A stretch of 31,890 bases of DNA from NCBI GenBank assembly GCA_002476625.1, contig DLLC01000040.1, positions 23,613 through 55,502 on the forward strand, in the 5' to 3' direction. A program made the position numbers and the translations under genes. Of this stretch, positions 29,172 through 31,890 are shown piece after piece. Under the pieces are notes generated by a model. That model had not been told where the DNA came from, did not search any database, and was given only the letters and a program-made list of their open reading frames with translations. This DNA is from Porphyromonadaceae bacterium UBA7572. Lineage in GTDB: Bacteria > Bacteroidota > Bacteroidia > Bacteroidales > Muribaculaceae. How positions within the stretch are numbered: the stretch's first letter is position 1; each line of letters starts with the position of its first letter.

Positions 29172-31890
29172 TTATTTGTCGGCAGTAGCTTGCTTGTAGT
29201 CTCCAATTACGATGAGCTTGCTGATTTCAGTGCCACCATATTCTGTAAGGCTTTGGTAAGTGCCGAAGTAACGATAAAGGCCTGGTGCGAGTTTGTTGCC
29301 TTCCTTGTCCTTCAAATTCCAAACCAGAGGAAATTCGCTGGTGGTTTTGGTCCACACGAGGTTGCCTGCGGCATCGGTCACTTTCAGTGTCACGGTGGGG
29401 GTGTCGTTGAGTTCGCTTTCAATGTGGAATGTGGCTTTGTCGATTGCGGGCACTTCATCGGTGTAGAGGCTCACTTTGCTGGCTGCTCCCACCAGGAAGT
29501 TGATGGTGCGGCTTGCCTCGTTACCTGCAGCGTCGTGCACGGTGTAGGTGAGCTGGTGCCGGCCTGTGGTGATGCCAGTCATGGGCAGTGCTATCTCCAT
29601 GCGTTTTCCGTCGGCGGTGAGCACTGTGTGGCTCTGTACCTCGCGGTACGTTTCTTTGCCGCCGTCGAGCTTGAGGGTCATGGCGTTGCCAATGCCTACA
29701 GTCATATTGCTGAGCGCCACATCGTCTGTGGCCACGATGTGAAGCGTGGAGTTGGCAGGAATATATGCGCCTTCGGCAAAGCTGTTCTCTTCGTTGAAGT
29801 ACATTTTTTCGATTACAGGTGATGACGTGTCGGTGACATTGGCGCCAGACTCTGCGCTGTAAGGCTGAATCTCCACTTGAGTGTTTTGCCCGTTCACCAT
29901 GTGAGTGGAGTTGTCCTGGTGTGCATACACGGTCACCAGCCCCTTTTCCCACAGCGCCTCCACAAAGCGTGGCACTAAGAGTGAGCCCTCAAAAATGCCG
30001 TTCACCACGCGCCCGTTCACTTGGGCAATCTGGTTGCGTGGATAATACACCTTTCGTGTGGTGCTTTTGCTGTTGAATGTGCTGGTGATGTCTTTATAGA
30101 ATCGCTCCTGGTCGTAGAGCGTGAGCACGGCATCGCCGTTGAATTCGCTGTCGATGTTGCCATTGAGCGTGGTGACCTGTGCTTTCACTTGCAGTTTCTG
30201 CATGGGGCGAACCTTGATGATGGCACCGTCGGTAATGGTCACACCATTTATTTCAGTGATTTTGAACAGTGGCTTTGGATAGTTCACGCTCATGGCAGGG
30301 TCGCCGAGCAGAAGGAATTTCACCTTGTCGGGCACGCTGTTTGTGCCAAACACTTGTTTGGCTTGCAGATAAATATCGCCCAGGCGTGGCATTTCTTGCT
30401 TCGTCTCGTAGCTGAACATAGCCTGCACCCATGCGCGGTTCAGCTTGTCGTTGTTGTCGGAAAACACTGACCGAGGCGTGGTGAATAGGGCAATGGCGCC
30501 GCCATTCTTCTTGTGGAACTGCACTTCTGCAATTCCGCGCTCGTCGCTGTCGTAGCGCGCCACGTCGCAGCAGGCTGTGGTGAATATGGGCAGGTGCTCG
30601 TATTCTGTGGTCTGTGCTTCGGTCATCGTCCACATGTGTCGTGACTTTGTGTAGGAGATGGTGCCAGCGTGTCCCACGTAGGTGTAGAAATACTGTCCTT
30701 TCTTGAGTGCCTCGATGATGTGGCGGCGTGCTTCTACAGCAGTGAGCTGCGATGATGCCACACCTGGCTCGCTTGTGGTGGTGGCGTTAGGGAACAGGTC
30801 GATGTAGGCCTTGTCCACAAAGAGCCCAGTGTTGATGTCGGTGCTGAGTAGGTCATTGATGCCGGCAGCCTGGAACAGGTGCTTGTTGCTGTCGCCTTCG
30901 TCGCTGGTGATGAGGGCGTTGTTGCGCCACACGCCATAGTCGGGGTCGTTCACATAGTTGAGCAGTTTGTCAACATCGGATTTTGCCTCTGCCTCGGTGG
31001 CTGAAGGAATGCGACCGATGCCTATTTTCAGTGCTTCGTTGGTGATGTTGTAGCCGGTGTTGTCACCAAGCACTCCGAAGAAGTCATCAGACACGTATGA
31101 GTTGTTCTCGTCGTTGCTGTTGTCGCTCTGGTAGGTGATGAGGCGGTTTTTCTTGTTGGTGGTGATGCCTCGGTTGTCAAACGATCCGCAGCCAAACATG
31201 AGCAGGTATTTGAAACGTTGCTGGTTACGGTCATAGAACATCTTGTTCATCAATCGTATGGCCATGGCGTCGGGCGTGCCGCTTGAAAATTCGTTGAACA
31301 CTTCTTGCTGTTCGACTACGTGCACAGTGAAGCCGTCTTTAGCACGGTGCATTTCTGCCACGCGCTCTGCTTGGGCTTTGAGCTCAGTGCTGGTCACAAT
31401 CACCATGTCGGGGGTGCTTAGCCCGTGGATATCTTGATTCTCAACGGGCTCATAGCCACTGATTTTATAGAGTGTGGCCTTTGGATTGAATGCCACGAAC
31501 TGTGCCCAGTCTTTGTTGAAGCCGGGAGTGAAGGCCTTCACTGTGGTGCCGCCGTCAGTGGCGAAGTCGGCATACTGGTATTCTACAGGGTTGGCTTCGT
31601 CGTCGATGTTCCACACCACGATGCCGTCGGCTGGGTCGGTAAGCTCGATGCGGTCGGTGGCGGTGAGCTTGTTGAATCCCATGCGCACTTGCCCGTTTGC
31701 GGCGTGTGAGAGGTCGTTGGCGTGTGAGAAGGTAATGGTGAACCAGTCGAGCCTCGTCCATTTGAGCGCAAGGTCGGATGGGGTGCTGATGCTGAATTTC
31801 AGTTTGCCTTTGTCGCAGCCATCGCTTGGCACAAACGTGCCTGATGGATTTGTGGAATTGTAATAGATCAGTGCGGTTTCGCTGTATCTG
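29172..31890 (-). CDS. porU: Type IX secretion system sortase PorU (C25-type peptidase), 5' end beyond window
   Basis: PorU is the gingipain-type (C25) peptidase at the cell surface that removes C-terminal sorting domains of type IX cargo and attaches the cargo to A-LPS. The frame is open to the right edge (base 31890), so the N-terminus is missing; an apparent GTG start at 31832 is internal and the upstream codons (RYSETALIYYNSTNPSG) continue the protein. The visible ~905 residues hold the peptidase region with the catalytic His in YVGHAGTISYT (about 30650-30680) and the catalytic Cys in TTACCDVARYDSDERG (about 30540-30580), plus AIALFTTPRSVFS, and end with Ig-like and FlgD-like domains and the closing GTEISKLIVIGDY. 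The order and motifs match PorU. The RiPP precursor genes begin 44 bases downstream with no terminator between, so readthrough is possible. Confidence 0.9.
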   Translation of the reverse strand, partial: RYSETALIYYNSTNPSGTFVPSDGCDKGKLKFSISTPSDLALKWTRLDWFTITFSHANDLSHAANGQVRMGFNKLTATDRIELTDPADGIVVWNIDDEANPVEYQYADFATDGGTTVKAFTPGFNKDWAQFVAFNPKATLYKISGYEPVENQDIHGLSTPDMVIVTSTELKAQAERVAEMHRAKDGFTVHVVEQQEVFNEFSSGTPDAMAIRLMNKMFYDRNQQRFKYLLMFGCGSFDNRGITTNKKNRLITYQSDNSNDENNSYVSDDFFGVLGDNTGYNITNEALKIGIGRIPSATEAEAKSDVDKLLNYVNDPDYGVWRNNALITSDEGDSNKHLFQAAGINDLLSTDINTGLFVDKAYIDLFPNATTTSEPGVASSQLTAVEARRHIIEALKKGQYFYTYVGHAGTISYTKSRHMWTMTEAQTTEYEHLPIFTTACCDVARYDSDERGIAEVQFHKKNGGAIALFTTPRSVFSDNNDKLNRAWVQAMFSYETKQEMPRLGDIYLQAKQVFGTNSVPDKVKFLLLGDPAMSVNYPKPLFKITEINGVTITDGAIIKVRPMQKLQVKAQVTTLNGNIDSEFNGDAVLTLYDQERFYKDITSTFNSKSTTRKVYYPRNQIAQVNGRVVNGIFEGSLLVPRFVEALWEKGLVTVYAHQDNSTHMVNGQNTQVEIQPYSAESGANVTDTSSPVIEKMYFNEENSFAEGAYIPANSTLHIVATDDVALSNMTVGIGNAMTLKLDGGKETYREVQSHTVLTADGKRMEIALPMTGITTGRHQLTYTVHDAAGNEASRTINFLVGAASKVSLYTDEVPAIDKATFHIESELNDTPTVTLKVTDAAGNLVWTKTTSEFPLVWNLKDKEGNKLAPGLYRYFGTYQSLTEYGGTEISKLIVIGDYKQATADK

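Overview
The window reads as a chromosomal segment of a Bacteroidales bacterium, most like Prevotellaceae or Muribaculaceae. The evidence is a type IX secretion sortase gene (porU), a DUF3256 protein, BspA-type leucine-rich-repeat proteins with dockerin tails, a DEAD-box helicase with a DbpA-type tail, and promoters matching the Bacteroidetes sigma-ABfr pattern (TTTG, about 19 bases, TAnnTTTG) instead of -35/-10 boxes. Almost all genes lie on the minus strand; only a PQQ-like lipoprotein and an alpha/beta hydrolase (8148-10697) are on the plus strand. I saw no tRNA, rRNA, CRISPR array or insertion sequence, and no gene-free gap exceeds about 215 bases.

Left part (1-8043, minus): a tight operon of a CapA-like lipoprotein, a DUF3256 protein, xseA and xseB (cut by the window edge), then a DEAD-box RNA helicase, then a secreted phosphodiester glycosidase (NAGPA family) with a BIG2-like domain and a two-repeat dockerin. 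Middle (8148-18102): the plus-strand pair, a strong terminator at 10722-10767, then a minus-strand series: BspA/LRR protein, trmB, Mrp-family ATPase, M48 lipoprotein peptidase. Upstream of it are a second BspA/LRR-dockerin paralogue and rplU-rpmA, with a textbook promoter and terminator.

Right part (18317-29127, minus) is the exceptional region: what looks like one RiPP (ribosomally made, modified peptide) operon directly downstream of porU. It has two 67-residue precursors with near-identical 38-residue GG leaders and 29-residue cores with four cysteines at the same positions (CX4CX8CX4C); a hairpin; a radical SAM/SPASM maturase; a TonB-dependent-receptor-like outer membrane barrel; a LanC-like protein without the usual zinc ligands; a GT7C-type glycosyltransferase; an unusual fusion of a GT51 peptidoglycan glycosyltransferase with a zinc amidase and no visible membrane anchor; a C39-peptidase ABC exporter; and a GT2 glycosyltransferase. 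From the maturase on, the genes overlap or nearly touch. Inferred working: the precursors are modified by the radical SAM enzyme (and perhaps the LanC-like protein and glycosyltransferases), cut after GG and exported by the C39 transporter, with the barrel handling outer-membrane passage or re-uptake and the GT51-amidase fusion linking the product to peptidoglycan or acting as self-protection. The product, its modifications and its target cannot be read from sequence. porU (29172 to the right edge) is conserved core machinery, so the RiPP operon looks like accessory DNA placed between porU and rplU; a signal-peptide-like gene stub at 18261 may mark the left junction.
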